From positions 1-56,042 of the forward strand of contig PBXQ01000054.1 in the NCBI GenBank assembly GCA_002727675.1: a DNA stretch of 56,042 nt, read 5' to 3'. Below the pieces are notes generated by a model. The model made no database searches. It had not been told where the DNA came from and saw only the letters and a program-made list of their open reading frames with translations. The first letter of the stretch is position 1; each line of letters starts with the position of its first letter. This DNA is from Thermoplasmata archaeon. Its GTDB lineage: Archaea > Thermoplasmatota > Poseidoniia > Poseidoniales > Thalassarchaeaceae. The position numbers and the translations under genes are program-made. Shown one piece after another: positions 43,155 to 53,337 of this stretch.

Positions 43155-44312
43155 ATGATTGCCAAATCTGAAATTAATGATATTCTTCAGAATTATGATC
43201 GCATGAAGTTAAGGATTGGGATGACTGCTAGTCATTCTGCCTTAGATATTTGTGATGGAGCAATTGAGGAAGGATTTCCTACTGTTGCTTATTGTCAGAA
43301 AGGAAGAGAAAAAACCTATTCTGAGTATTTTAAGACTAGGAGAAATCATTCTGGTAGGGTTGTTCGTGGAATGGTTGATAAGGCAATTTTATTGGATCGT
43401 TTTGATGATGTTTTAAATCCCGCGTTTCAAAAAAATATGACTGATAGAAATGTTGTCTATATCCCCAATCGTTCATTCACTTCATACTGTGGGATTGATG
43501 CAATAGAACAGGATTTTCGTGTCCCTATGTTTGGTAGCCGGAATATGCTAAGGATGGAGGAGAGAACAGAAGAACAGGATTATTATTGGATTCTTGAACA
43601 AGCAGGACTCCCATACCCTGAAGCAATTGAGGACCCTCAAGATATAGATTGTTTAGTAATTGTAAAATTACACCATGCTGAAAAGCAATTAGAAAGGGGA
43701 TTTTTCACTTGCGCATCATATGAAGAGTATATGAAAAAATCTAAAGAATTACTAAAACAAGGCGTTATCGATGCCGAAAGTTTATCTGGGGCTAGAATTG
43801 AAAGATATGTTGTAGGCCCAGTATTCAATCTAAATTTTTTCTATAGTCCATTAGAAGAAGAAATGAATAAATTAGAATTATTGGGGGTAGATTGGCGATT
43901 TGAATCCAGCCTTGATGGTCATGTACGTTTACCGGCACCACAACAAATGACAATGCCATTACATCAACAAATACCAGAAATGACAGTTGTTGGACATAAT
44001 ACCGCAACAATTAGAGAGAGCCTTCTTGAAAGTGCTTTTGAATTAGGTGAGAAGTTCATTGCAGCTAGTAAAGAGCATTATGATCCAGGAATCATAGGTC
44101 CTTTCTGTTTACAGACATGCATTGACAAGGATATGAATTACTACATTTATGATGTCGCTCCTCGGCTTGGTGGTGGGACAAATGTACATGTTAGTGTAGG
44201 ACATCCTTATGGGAATGCAACTTGGAGAAAACCAATGAGTAGTGGCCGCAGGATTGCTATGGAATTACGTCGTGCAGTAGAGCAAGATAGATTAGATGAA
44301 GTATTAACTTGA
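43155..44312 (+). CDS. purP: 5-formaminoimidazole-4-carboxamide ribonucleotide synthetase (ATP-grasp, PurP)
   Basis: TASHSALDICDGAIEEGF...GIDAIEQDFRVPMFGSRNMLRMEER...GPFCLQTCID...DVAPRLGGGTNVHV. Confidence 0.9.
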   Translation: MIAKSEINDILQNYDRMKLRIGMTASHSALDICDGAIEEGFPTVAYCQKGREKTYSEYFKTRRNHSGRVVRGMVDKAILLDRFDDVLNPAFQKNMTDRNVVYIPNRSFTSYCGIDAIEQDFRVPMFGSRNMLRMEERTEEQDYYWILEQAGLPYPEAIEDPQDIDCLVIVKLHHAEKQLERGFFTCASYEEYMKKSKELLKQGVIDAESLSGARIERYVVGPVFNLNFFYSPLEEEMNKLELLGVDWRFESSLDGHVRLPAPQQMTMPLHQQIPEMTVVGHNTATIRESLLESAFELGEKFIAASKEHYDPGIIGPFCLQTCIDKDMNYYIYDVAPRLGGGTNVHVSVGHPYGNATWRKPMSSGRRIAMELRRAVEQDRLDEVLT

Positions 44313-44316
44313 TTTT

Positions 44317-44682
44317 TCATAAAATCGGGATAAGATTCGCAACTCCTTCATTCATTTTCCTTCGTACTAAACCCAAATTTGCCCCCTTTTTCATATTTGA
44401 AACAAGGGAGTATTCGCCATTAATACGAATAATTGCTAATATTCCTTCTTCGCCAACAATTGTTACTATTTTTGGCTCGCCTAGTTTCATATTTGAAAGA
44501 GTTGATGTTGCATTTTCAATAGTGTTTGGCAACAATGATGCTGTACCTTCAAGAAATTTTGATGGTGCACCTGAAACTTCTTCGATAAATCCTTCACCAG
44601 TTGTAATTGCGCACCAATTAACACCATCTAATGAAGCAATGCTCTTCACAATTTCTTCTCGCATATTGCACCGGTGTATCAT
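44317..44682 (-). CDS. Roadblock/LC7-like domain protein
   Basis: IASLDGVNWCAITTGEGFIEEVSG...LGEPKIVTIVGEEGILAIIRIN...NLGLVRRKM. Confidence 0.65.
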   Translation of the reverse strand: MIHRCNMREEIVKSIASLDGVNWCAITTGEGFIEEVSGAPSKFLEGTASLLPNTIENATSTLSNMKLGEPKIVTIVGEEGILAIIRINGEYSLVSNMKKGANLGLVRRKMNEGVANLIPIL

Positions 44683-44707
44683 TCAGTCAATAAATAAAGT
44701 TGAGAAA

Positions 44708-45712
44708 TTAATCATCTCTTCTCTTATATGTGCGTGATACTCCACTTCTTCGGGCTTGGATTTTTCGCTTACCTAATGTTTTCTTTTTCTTCTTATCTTG
44801 TTTAGATGAATCTTCGGTTTGTTGAAGTTTTGACAAACCTCCACTGTGCAAAAGTCTAGCCATGTCTTCTACAGAAAGAGAACCTCCGCTAATTGCATGT
44901 TCTCGTAATGAATTTATTCTGACTCTTACCTTTTTACCGCGTTGTTCATCTGCTTTTCTAATTCTCAAAAATGATTCTAACCGAGCAATTTCTTTCTTAG
45001 ATTTATTCAATTCTTTGCGATAACTACGAATAGATACCAGCATTTTCTCGATTCTTTTGTTTAATTTCTTTTCTTCTTTACGATTAATATTCATTCCCGT
45101 TAATCTAGGATTTTCATCGCTTGCCTGTTCTGCAACAATTGTATCATCTTCTTTTAGTTCATCCAGTTTTTTAATTGTCTCTTTTTGTAATCGGATCAAA
45201 TCTACAAAATAATTGTGAGCAGCATCTGATTGCTGTTTCAATTTATGCATTTCGATTAATTCAAAGAAGAAGGAAAATTTCTGTATTTCGTTTGCTAATT
45301 GTGGTGCTCTTGTAGCGTCGTCCCTAATTGTTGTAAGATCTCTCCAAGTTCTTTTAATTAATTTTTCAATTACTGATGTGGGCGGGCTTACTCTTTGATT
45401 AATATCATCACGTTCTGCTTTTGCCTCATTAATTTTGGGAGTTCTTTCTCTTAATTCTGTTAGGAGTGCCTGCCTTTCTTTGCTTATTCCTCCACTTTGA
45501 CCAAGAGCATTACGAAGAACTTGCACTGTGGAAATTAATGCATTCCTTTCATTGCCCATAGAGTCTAATTGCGATTCAATTGAACGGATAGAGGATTTAT
45601 GGTCATTGATTTTTTCTTCTAAATGATGTGTTTCCATTTCACGTAAATCCTCAAAGTAATCACGATCTTTAGATCCTTTCTTCCCCCCCTTCTTCTTTGG
45701 CTTTCTCTTCAT
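44708..45712 (-). CDS. Coiled-coil protein
   Basis: Charged heptad-rich 334 aa; C-term ISGGSLSVEDMARLLHSGG. Confidence 0.7.
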   Translation of the reverse strand: MKRKPKKKGGKKGSKDRDYFEDLREMETHHLEEKINDHKSSIRSIESQLDSMGNERNALISTVQVLRNALGQSGGISKERQALLTELRERTPKINEAKAERDDINQRVSPPTSVIEKLIKRTWRDLTTIRDDATRAPQLANEIQKFSFFFELIEMHKLKQQSDAAHNYFVDLIRLQKETIKKLDELKEDDTIVAEQASDENPRLTGMNINRKEEKKLNKRIEKMLVSIRSYRKELNKSKKEIARLESFLRIRKADEQRGKKVRVRINSLREHAISGGSLSVEDMARLLHSGGLSKLQQTEDSSKQDKKKKKTLGKRKIQARRSGVSRTYKRRDD

Positions 45713-46557
45713 TCTTCCTCACCCCCTGTTTTTTCTTGGGGTGATTGTCGTGGCATACTAGATTCTTTTCCTTCTGCAACCATTCTCGCTGCAGCCAGTA
45801 AGTCTCCAGTCCCATCTTTAAGGTCATCAAATCCCTTTTCAATACGGTGATTCCAATATCCAATTATTTCATCTGCTGACTGTTGTAATGCCTTAGAACG
45901 GTTCAATTGTCCTTGGGCAATTTTTTGAACATCACGATTTTCCTCAAATTTTGTGTGGAATTCAGCACTAATTGATGCTAATTCTGTTAATTTTTCATGA
46001 GCATCATTTGCTGCATCCAATAATTCTCTATACTTTTTCCAACCTTCTTGGTATTCTTTTAAATCAGGGTCAGATTCGATTCTGTTAGCTACCCATTCTT
46101 CATGAGACCTGGTAAGTTCTTTCATTTCCCTGAGTAACTTACGCTCACTATTGATATCAAGTGCAGAGGTTTCTAATTTCTCATCCAGTTCAGCCAATTT
46201 TGATGCCAGTTTATCCTTGGCCCAACCTGGATTTGGATTCTTCAATCTCTTTTCAGCAATTAATTTTTCTCGTAGATTAATTAGGTGTATTCTGAGTTCT
46301 TTTGATTCTCTTTGGAAATTATCCCTCCCCACCTTCAAATTTTTTACATTATTCGTGGCGGAATCCCTTTCTTTTAGCGATTCATCAACTAAAGGATTTA
46401 GGTAGTCTAATTCTTTTCTTCTTTCACGAATAATTTCAGGAAGAAGTTCTACCAACTCACGTCTACGTGAGATAATAGATTGAGCCACTTCTTCTGGAGT
46501 CATGGCAATTAGTGTACTTACATCCATAGGTAAGTCGTCGACAGGCCCACCTTTCAT
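45709..46557 (-). CDS. Coiled-coil protein
   Basis: Charged heptad-rich 282 aa; stop/start overlap with the next coiled-coil gene. Confidence 0.7.
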   Translation of the reverse strand: MKGGPVDDLPMDVSTLIAMTPEEVAQSIISRRRELVELLPEIIRERRKELDYLNPLVDESLKERDSATNNVKNLKVGRDNFQRESKELRIHLINLREKLIAEKRLKNPNPGWAKDKLASKLAELDEKLETSALDINSERKLLREMKELTRSHEEWVANRIESDPDLKEYQEGWKKYRELLDAANDAHEKLTELASISAEFHTKFEENRDVQKIAQGQLNRSKALQQSADEIIGYWNHRIEKGFDDLKDGTGDLLAAARMVAEGKESSMPRQSPQEKTGGEEE

Positions 46558-46625
46558 AAACTTAGGCTTCTGACATATGTTTGATAGGAAAGGTCATTCA
46601 ATTGGTTTGTATTAGAGGGGGTAGT

Positions 46626-49256
46626 ATGAGAAGTTCTAGGGTCTGCCAATTCGCGGCCATTACAATGTTGTTGTTGTTTTGCTTACCTCTGTTGCCAGTA
46701 GTTTCTGCATCAGGTAATGGCCTTCTTATGGATTCCAATTCATTACAGATAAATGGTGACTTAGAAGTGGGGCAAGGAGATATCAATGTAACAATAGATG
46801 TCCAAGCACATGATGTTTCAGCTATTGGTTCTATAAATTTCACCTTAGTTGAAGGTATGAATACTATAGTGGCAAGTGACAACATTTCTCTGAATTTGAC
46901 TTCTGGGGAAATAATTACAGTGCAATTCAATGTATCTATGCTACCAGTCGGTCAATATACTTTAGATTTACAACTTTATGGTTCGGTAGGAATTGCTAGT
47001 CAAAATCATACAGATCACTTGAATCAATTTGTAAAACGTTTAGCTCCTGCGAATCTAGTTCTTGGTGATCAGAATACATGGGTTCTTACTCCAGTAAATT
47101 TCGATACTGGTGAGGCGAGTGGCAATTTATCATTCAGGGATGGTGATATTGGCTGGGTTGTGATACCAGTTACTAATTCTGGCGAGGTGGCATGGAACGG
47201 TTCATTAGGGTTTAATCTACAGGGCGGCTCAGAAAACTACCTAAATGTCAATCTTTCACCCCAATCAAGCACATTTGTAAATTTCACACTACCCCAATTG
47301 AGTGAAAATAATTCAGTAATCTTGAATGTTAATATGTCAAATCAGTTCATTTCGAAATCAATTTCTGTAGGCCCCCCGCCATTAGCAAGGTTAAATTTGA
47401 CAGCAGAGGTGAATAATTCATCTGCTACTTTGAGTGATGAAGTCACATGGTTTATTAATGCAAGTAACAATGGTGAAATTACGTGGTTTGGAAGGTTAAT
47501 TTGTAATTTTTCCAATGTTGCACTTTATGATGAAATATTAACAATAAATGCTGCTTCATTAGAACCAATCCAAGTAATTCTAACAGTCAGGCCGGGGGAA
47601 TTATTTTGTCAATTGCAAGGCGAAGAGCGAATTCATGATGATTCAATAATTAATTTCTCTTTCCAATACAATATGGATGCTGCACATTTTTCTAATGCAG
47701 GGAGTTCTGGTTTAGTAATTGATGGTACAAACTTTCATGTTGGTGATGTTCTAGATGCGACAATAATTGTACATAATGGTGGGGATTTTTCAGGTACCGC
47801 TAAAATTCAGTTTTCTGATTCTGGAGTTACTTCTGAAGGAGAGTTGAGACAATTTAGTGTGGGTCATAGTTTGCAATTGAGTATATCCCACTCATTGTTA
47901 GGTATTTCAGGAGAAAGAGAAATTATGTGGTCAGTTGTTAGTCAAGATGGACTTGTAGACTCAAATTTATCGGGGGTAATTAATTTATTAGTAAATCCAT
48001 CTCAACAATTATCTGCGTCAATTTCAACTTCTTCATGGACTACATCAACAGGGATTACAACTGATGTTGAGTTGATGTTATCTGAGGGGCCTTCAAGAAA
48101 AATTCACATTAATGTTGGATATTCTAATGATGATGATACCACCACTGTTATCAGTAGTGAGTTAATTTTGTCACCAGGGCAAAGATCACTATCTTATTTA
48201 TTGGGTGATCCAGTAGATGCAGATGAAGTTTGGATAGAAGTCAATTCAATTGATTGGTCAACTTCTGTGATTTCAAATTTAGATGATTATTTCACAATCA
48301 CGCCCCCTAACTTAGTTCCTAGTATTGCATTGGGGGTAGCAAATCCTCCTGTGCCTGTTGCTGGTGATCGTACTACAATTGCATATACATTAACTAATGA
48401 TGGTAGCGATGACATTTCTGGGGGACTAATTGTTCTCAAATTATTATCAACTAATGAAATTTTGTGGGAGGGTTCAGCACCTTTGGTACAAGCAGGAGAT
48501 AGTCAATCAGGAGAAATAGTAATCGATACCTGGCCAGAAGGAAATCTTGTTGATGTAGAATTAAAATGGGTTACTGATCACATTGAAACTAGTTATGCGA
48601 ACTCTTATCCCTCTAAGGGTGAAATTATTTCTGATGATATAGACATTCCATGGTCTGCAATATTCTTAGGACTAATTTCTGGTATTGTAATTGCTTCAAT
48701 TGCCCGTTTTGTTATTGTTTGGCAAAGTGAAGACCCCGATGAAAGGAATAGATTGAAAATTGAACGTAAACAGGCTAGAATTGATGCTAGAAATAAAGCA
48801 CAAAAATCTCGTTTTGAAAAGAAAAATCCTAAGGAGAAAAAGGAAGTTCCTTGTCCTTCTTGTGATATGGTGTTAAGAGTTCCAAATGATTATGATGGTC
48901 AAGCGAGATGTCCTGCTTGCACCCATGTTTTTGTGGTCAAACCTATGGATTTACCAATAGAAGAAGATGAGGAATTAGTAGATGAAGATATTGAAGAAGC
49001 TGCTGAAATAGTTGATATCCCAAAGCCAGTGAAAACACCCAAGAAATCAAAAAATGATATAAAAGAAAATTCTGTTGAAGTTAAATCAGACAGTAAAAAG
49101 GCCCAATCAAATGATGATAAATTAATTTCATTTTCACCAAATGATGAAATCAGATGCCCTTCCTGTGCTCAAAGGTTAAGGGTCCCCTACGATAAGAGGC
49201 CAATAACTGCAAGGTGCCCAAGGTGTGAGATAAAGTTCATTGCGGAGAAAAAATGA
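46626..49256 (+). CDS. Exported CARDB-like repeat protein, single C-terminal TM, cytoplasmic tail with two zinc ribbons
   Basis: Signal FAAITMLLLFCLPLLPVVSAS; TM AIFLGLISGIVIASIARFVIVW; CPSCDMVLRVPNDYDGQARCPACTHVF and CPSCAQRLRVPYDKRPITARCPRCEIKF. Confidence 0.85.
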   Translation: MRSSRVCQFAAITMLLLFCLPLLPVVSASGNGLLMDSNSLQINGDLEVGQGDINVTIDVQAHDVSAIGSINFTLVEGMNTIVASDNISLNLTSGEIITVQFNVSMLPVGQYTLDLQLYGSVGIASQNHTDHLNQFVKRLAPANLVLGDQNTWVLTPVNFDTGEASGNLSFRDGDIGWVVIPVTNSGEVAWNGSLGFNLQGGSENYLNVNLSPQSSTFVNFTLPQLSENNSVILNVNMSNQFISKSISVGPPPLARLNLTAEVNNSSATLSDEVTWFINASNNGEITWFGRLICNFSNVALYDEILTINAASLEPIQVILTVRPGELFCQLQGEERIHDDSIINFSFQYNMDAAHFSNAGSSGLVIDGTNFHVGDVLDATIIVHNGGDFSGTAKIQFSDSGVTSEGELRQFSVGHSLQLSISHSLLGISGEREIMWSVVSQDGLVDSNLSGVINLLVNPSQQLSASISTSSWTTSTGITTDVELMLSEGPSRKIHINVGYSNDDDTTTVISSELILSPGQRSLSYLLGDPVDADEVWIEVNSIDWSTSVISNLDDYFTITPPNLVPSIALGVANPPVPVAGDRTTIAYTLTNDGSDDISGGLIVLKLLSTNEILWEGSAPLVQAGDSQSGEIVIDTWPEGNLVDVELKWVTDHIETSYANSYPSKGEIISDDIDIPWSAIFLGLISGIVIASIARFVIVWQSEDPDERNRLKIERKQARIDARNKAQKSRFEKKNPKEKKEVPCPSCDMVLRVPNDYDGQARCPACTHVFVVKPMDLPIEEDEELVDEDIEEAAEIVDIPKPVKTPKKSKNDIKENSVEVKSDSKKAQSNDDKLISFSPNDEIRCPSCAQRLRVPYDKRPITARCPRCEIKFIAEKK

Positions 49257-49265
49257 GGTTTTATT

Positions 49266-49916
49266 ATGTCGTCTCCAATACTAGAAGAACAAGAGATGTA
49301 TCTCAAGGTCTTGTATGAAGTACATATTGTGGATCCAGAATCTCCAATTCGTACTAGTCAAGTAGCTGAGGCGATGTCTGTGACTGCTGCAAGTGCTAGT
49401 GAAATGCTGAAAAGGTTGGGTGTCAAGGGGTTTGTAAATCATATTCCATACAAAGGAGTTACACTTACTGAGAACGGAATAGAAGCTGCTAGTAGAGTTA
49501 AGAGAAGAGAATCTTTGATGGAAGTTTTTCTAGTTTCGTTACTAGATTTTGATGGGGACATTAAGGACGCTGCATGCAGATTAGAACATGCTTTGACTGA
49601 TGAGTTAGAGTATTCAATTGATAGATTGTTAGGATTTCCTAGCCACGCACCTGATGGTGCTGAAATCCCTAGAATTAACAGGGAAATTAATTTTGGAATC
49701 AAGGGTGTTTTACTTCCCTTGAATGTTTTACCTGAAGGCATGGTTTCTTCAATTGAATTATTAGTCATAGATTCTACCGATGAAAAAACATTGAAAGATA
49801 TGAATATTGAAGTTGGAATGAAAGTTGAAAAAACGAATTCAGATTTTCTTGTTAATGGGTTAAAAATTCAATTATCTAATAACATGCAATCCCGTATTTT
49901 GGTTAGGACCGAATGA
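49266..49916 (+). CDS. DtxR/MntR-family metal-dependent transcriptional regulator
   Basis: EEQEMYLKVLYEV...IRTSQVAEAMSVTAASASEMLKRLGVKGFVNHIPYKGVTLTENG; FeoA-like C-terminus. Confidence 0.9.
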   Translation: MSSPILEEQEMYLKVLYEVHIVDPESPIRTSQVAEAMSVTAASASEMLKRLGVKGFVNHIPYKGVTLTENGIEAASRVKRRESLMEVFLVSLLDFDGDIKDAACRLEHALTDELEYSIDRLLGFPSHAPDGAEIPRINREINFGIKGVLLPLNVLPEGMVSSIELLVIDSTDEKTLKDMNIEVGMKVEKTNSDFLVNGLKIQLSNNMQSRILVRTE

Positions 49917-49960
49917 ATATTTCAAAGAACGCTTTGATATGGGATTAGTAACTCGGATGC

Positions 49961-50959
49961 ATGATGGCGAATGCCGATGGTGATGCTGACCCTGAAGGGG
50001 AAGAGGTAAAAAATCGCCTTCATGCAATGGAAGCAAAGATGAGAAGGTTGTCAGAAGTTCGTCGTTCTCATAATGATAAGGCAAGAACTAATGCAAATCA
50101 AAGAGATGCAGTTCAGCAACAATATTCTGAATTACGTGATGAGATCAAAGTAATAATTGATTCACAAAAAGAAGTTCGTAATAAGGCTAAAATTCACCAA
50201 GCCCGAAGGGATGCAATTCAAGAACAACTGAGAAATTTGTTTTCACGTTCTAAGTCCACTAAATCCAATCGTGAAAAATCAGTAGTTTTGCAGTTATCTG
50301 AGAAAAACGCTGAAAAACATCGGTTGGAAGAGAGGTTAGTAATTGATGGAAATTTATCTTTAGAGGCCGAAAATAAAATCCATAAGAAATTGAAATCTTT
50401 GAAATCTGAAATAGAAAAACTTGAGCCACAAGTTGAAGAACAGATGCGGATAAAAATAGACCTTGATGATATGGATGGTTCTATTGAACAGTTGAAATTA
50501 GAGGCAGATGATGAACATAAGCAGATGGTTGCATTACATGAGGAAGCCGATAAAATTTGGGAAGAAGTAAAACCAAAATTTGAAGAGCGTGATTTTCTAA
50601 AAGCTGAAGGGGATCGTTTACACAATTTATTTGTTAAATCTAGAGAGGATGCTGATGAAGTCCACAAACAAATTGAGGAACTAAGTAATCAAGTGACTGA
50701 AGTTAGAGGTGAAATGAAGGCATTAAGGGCAGAAAGAGATTCATGGATTTCAGTTCATAATCAATCTGTAGAGGAATCCACTACTACTCCAAAAGATGAT
50801 GCTGAATTAGCTAATAGTCTAGTTTCAAACCTAATGGGTTCTGGGGCACTTTCTCTTGGCGGAGTGTCTAACTCGCTCGACTCATCAGAAAGAAAATCAT
50901 CTAAGCGCAAGGTCAGAAATACAGGCACGCCAGCTAGGGGCCGAGTAAGAAAAAAATAA
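49961..50959 (+). CDS. Coiled-coil protein (COG1340-like)
   Basis: Charged heptad-rich 332 aa; basic C-terminus. Confidence 0.7.
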   Translation: MMANADGDADPEGEEVKNRLHAMEAKMRRLSEVRRSHNDKARTNANQRDAVQQQYSELRDEIKVIIDSQKEVRNKAKIHQARRDAIQEQLRNLFSRSKSTKSNREKSVVLQLSEKNAEKHRLEERLVIDGNLSLEAENKIHKKLKSLKSEIEKLEPQVEEQMRIKIDLDDMDGSIEQLKLEADDEHKQMVALHEEADKIWEEVKPKFEERDFLKAEGDRLHNLFVKSREDADEVHKQIEELSNQVTEVRGEMKALRAERDSWISVHNQSVEESTTTPKDDAELANSLVSNLMGSGALSLGGVSNSLDSSERKSSKRKVRNTGTPARGRVRKK

Positions 50960-51075
50960 CCATGCTAAATTTTCTACAACATGAGTACTTGGAAAAATCA
51001 TAGTTTGGCTCAGTCAAATTAAATATGAATTATAACTACATCATTCTAATAAAGTAAGTTGCTAGGGGCCGCCAT

Positions 51076-51318
51076 ATGAACGATGATGATCATGGTCCCA
51101 TGAGGTCCTATGATCGGCAATGGGATGAGATAGAGGAAATGCTTGAATTAGCAGAATCGCGAGGTATAGAATGGCAAGAATGGTTCGAAGAATGTCGCGA
51201 TAACGGGGACCGGGATGGGATGAAAGAGGCTGCGCGTAATTTCAAAGCACTTCAAGGTGTTATCAAATGCTTGAAATGGGTATTAGGTGAACAAGGAGTT
51301 GATCATCCTTTAGAATAA
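51076..51318 (+). CDS. Small acidic hypothetical protein
   Basis: 80 aa ORF in an intergenic space, no overlap with stronger ORFs. Confidence 0.5.
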   Translation: MNDDDHGPMRSYDRQWDEIEEMLELAESRGIEWQEWFEECRDNGDRDGMKEAARNFKALQGVIKCLKWVLGEQGVDHPLE

Positions 51319-51402
51319 GTTTAGATTCTAATTTCATCCTTTTGTTGTAATATTATTGACTAAAACATTCATGAGTTATTCCTTGTTCGGGGTTTTGTTA
51401 TT

Positions 51403-52386
51403 ATGGCCTTAGACCTCAATGAAATGCGACATGGCACTGAATTATTGAAGCGTGGCTTTGCAAAAATGCAAGAAGGCGGCGTCATCATGGATGTTGTAAC
51501 TCCTGAGCAGGCTCAAATTGCAGAAGATGCAGGGGCAACTGCTGTTATGGCTTTGGAAAGAGTTCCTGCTGATATACGAGCTATGGGCGGTGTGGCTAGG
51601 ATGAGTCATCCCGATTTGATAACCGGAATAATTGAAACCACTTCTATTCCTGTTATGGCTAAAGCTAGAATAGGACATTCTGGAGAGGCTAGAGTTTTGG
51701 AAACTCTAGGAGTTGATATGATAGATGAGTCAGAGGTGTTGACACCTGCTGATCCATTTTACCATATTCCAAAAAATGATTTTTCCATTCCATTTGTTTG
51801 TGGTTGTACTAACCTAGGGGAAGCTGTGAGGAGGATTTACGAAGGGGCGGCAATGATTCGTACAAAAGGTGAGGCTGGTACAGGTAATGTGGTTAGTGCA
51901 GTTCAGCATGCGCATTTGGTTTCAGAAGAAATAAAATGGCTCCAGAATTGTGGTGATGATGACTATTCATTTGCAGTTGAACAAATTATTGAACCGTTCC
52001 TTAAACTTGAAATTGCCAGTGAATTAGGAATTCAATTGGAAACCACGCCGTTTGGTTCTATTGACGAATGCATTTATGGGGTGGAGGAAATAATTGCTGA
52101 AGTTAAACAAAAGGGAAGATTACCCGTTGTTACTTTTTCTGCTGGTGGAATTGCCACCCCTGCTGATGCTGCATTAATGATGAATATGGGGATGGACGGC
52201 ATTTTTGTCGGGTCTGGAATTTTCAAGTCAGAAGATCCTGAAACAACAGCACAAGCCATTGTTCATGCCACTCATCATTTCAAGGATTCATCTAAGGTTG
52301 CAGAAGCATCTGCTATGATGGCTACTCCAATGCCAGGGCTAGAAATAGAAACTCTAGATGTTAGAATGGAAGAAAGAGGGCATTAA
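51403..52386 (+). CDS. pdxS: Pyridoxal 5'-phosphate synthase subunit PdxS
   Basis: [49 protein letters not shown]. Confidence 0.97.
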   Translation: MALDLNEMRHGTELLKRGFAKMQEGGVIMDVVTPEQAQIAEDAGATAVMALERVPADIRAMGGVARMSHPDLITGIIETTSIPVMAKARIGHSGEARVLETLGVDMIDESEVLTPADPFYHIPKNDFSIPFVCGCTNLGEAVRRIYEGAAMIRTKGEAGTGNVVSAVQHAHLVSEEIKWLQNCGDDDYSFAVEQIIEPFLKLEIASELGIQLETTPFGSIDECIYGVEEIIAEVKQKGRLPVVTFSAGGIATPADAALMMNMGMDGIFVGSGIFKSEDPETTAQAIVHATHHFKDSSKVAEASAMMATPMPGLEIETLDVRMEERGH

Positions 52387-52659
52387 TTAAGCCAAAACTG
52401 GCGAATCGCCTTCTGCAATTGGTAAATTTACTGCTTCTTTTTCGTTGCGTTCCAACCATTCCTCTTCTTCATCAGGGAGATCTGTATCAGCAAAAATCGC
52501 ATCCTCAGGGCATTCTGTAACACATGCTGCGCAATCAATACATTCGTCAGGATCTATGACGAGATATGTTTCAGCTTCACGGAATGCTTCCACTGGACAT
52601 ACTGCCACACATTCTTGGTATTTCTTATCCACGCATCCAGAAGCAACTACATGAGTCAT
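52387..52659 (-). CDS. Ferredoxin (zinc-less 3Fe/4Fe type likely)
   Basis: [18 protein letters not shown] and [16 protein letters not shown]. Confidence 0.9.
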   Translation of the reverse strand: MTHVVASGCVDKKYQECVAVCPVEAFREAETYLVIDPDECIDCAACVTECPEDAIFADTDLPDEEEEWLERNEKEAVNLPIAEGDSPVLA

Positions 52660-52707
52660 GGTTATCTCCAACCCTGCGTCAGGCTCATCAATTATGAACT
52701 TAATTAT

Positions 52708-53190
52708 TCATTGCAGTCTTTTGACTGGTTCGGGGAGGTTATTGCGTTTTGCTATATCAGCAGCTTCTGAAAGCAATTTAACCGCAACTTTTTCTTTATC
52801 ATCACCAGGATACAATTCCAATTTTATTCTTCCTTTAACATTCTCAGAAAGTTCTTTAGGGGTAACAAGAACTAAATTACCGCAAACTAATTCATCCAAA
52901 TTAATTCTTAAATGTAACCAATTTTCACTATCAATTCTATTGATTACTTCATTTTGTAATTGTCCAAGTACAGATGAGCCTAGTCTTGGCAAGGATTTAC
53001 GGGCTACTGATTTTTTGTCAGCGTTTGCCCTTATTAGATAAATATCTGAGCCATGAAATGATTGGGTTTTTTCTATTTCAACTATATTTTCATCCCCAAT
53101 TAGCCATGCCAAAGAATCACAAATCACGTCAATATCTGAAATTCCAGACGCGTTTACTGTCCACTCGACCCGGTGGACTGGTAGTGTCAT
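52708..53190 (-). CDS. Exosome-type RNA-binding protein (COG1325-like)
   Basis: VEWTVNASGISDIDVICDSLAWLIGDENIVEIEKTQSFHGSDIYLIRA pattern; ORF open to 53274. Confidence 0.55.
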   Translation of the reverse strand: MTLPVHRVEWTVNASGISDIDVICDSLAWLIGDENIVEIEKTQSFHGSDIYLIRANADKKSVARKSLPRLGSSVLGQLQNEVINRIDSENWLHLRINLDELVCGNLVLVTPKELSENVKGRIKLELYPGDDKEKVAVKLLSEAADIAKRNNLPEPVKRLQ

Positions 53191-53337
53191 GTAACTTCGG
53201 TGATACCATGTAATTGATGACGATGTCGCTATATGGGGTGAATTTCTTCTTGTTGAGTGAGTAGCGGCGTTCAAATAGTGGGGGGAAGTCGGCGAGGCGC
53301 TAATGGGGTAGCCCCCGTAAGACCAAGGTGTTAGAGA

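Noticed and set aside
44309-44737. 142-aa plus-strand ORF over the roadblock-like gene
   Set aside because: The minus-strand ORF has a recognisable roadblock-like pattern; this is its shadow.
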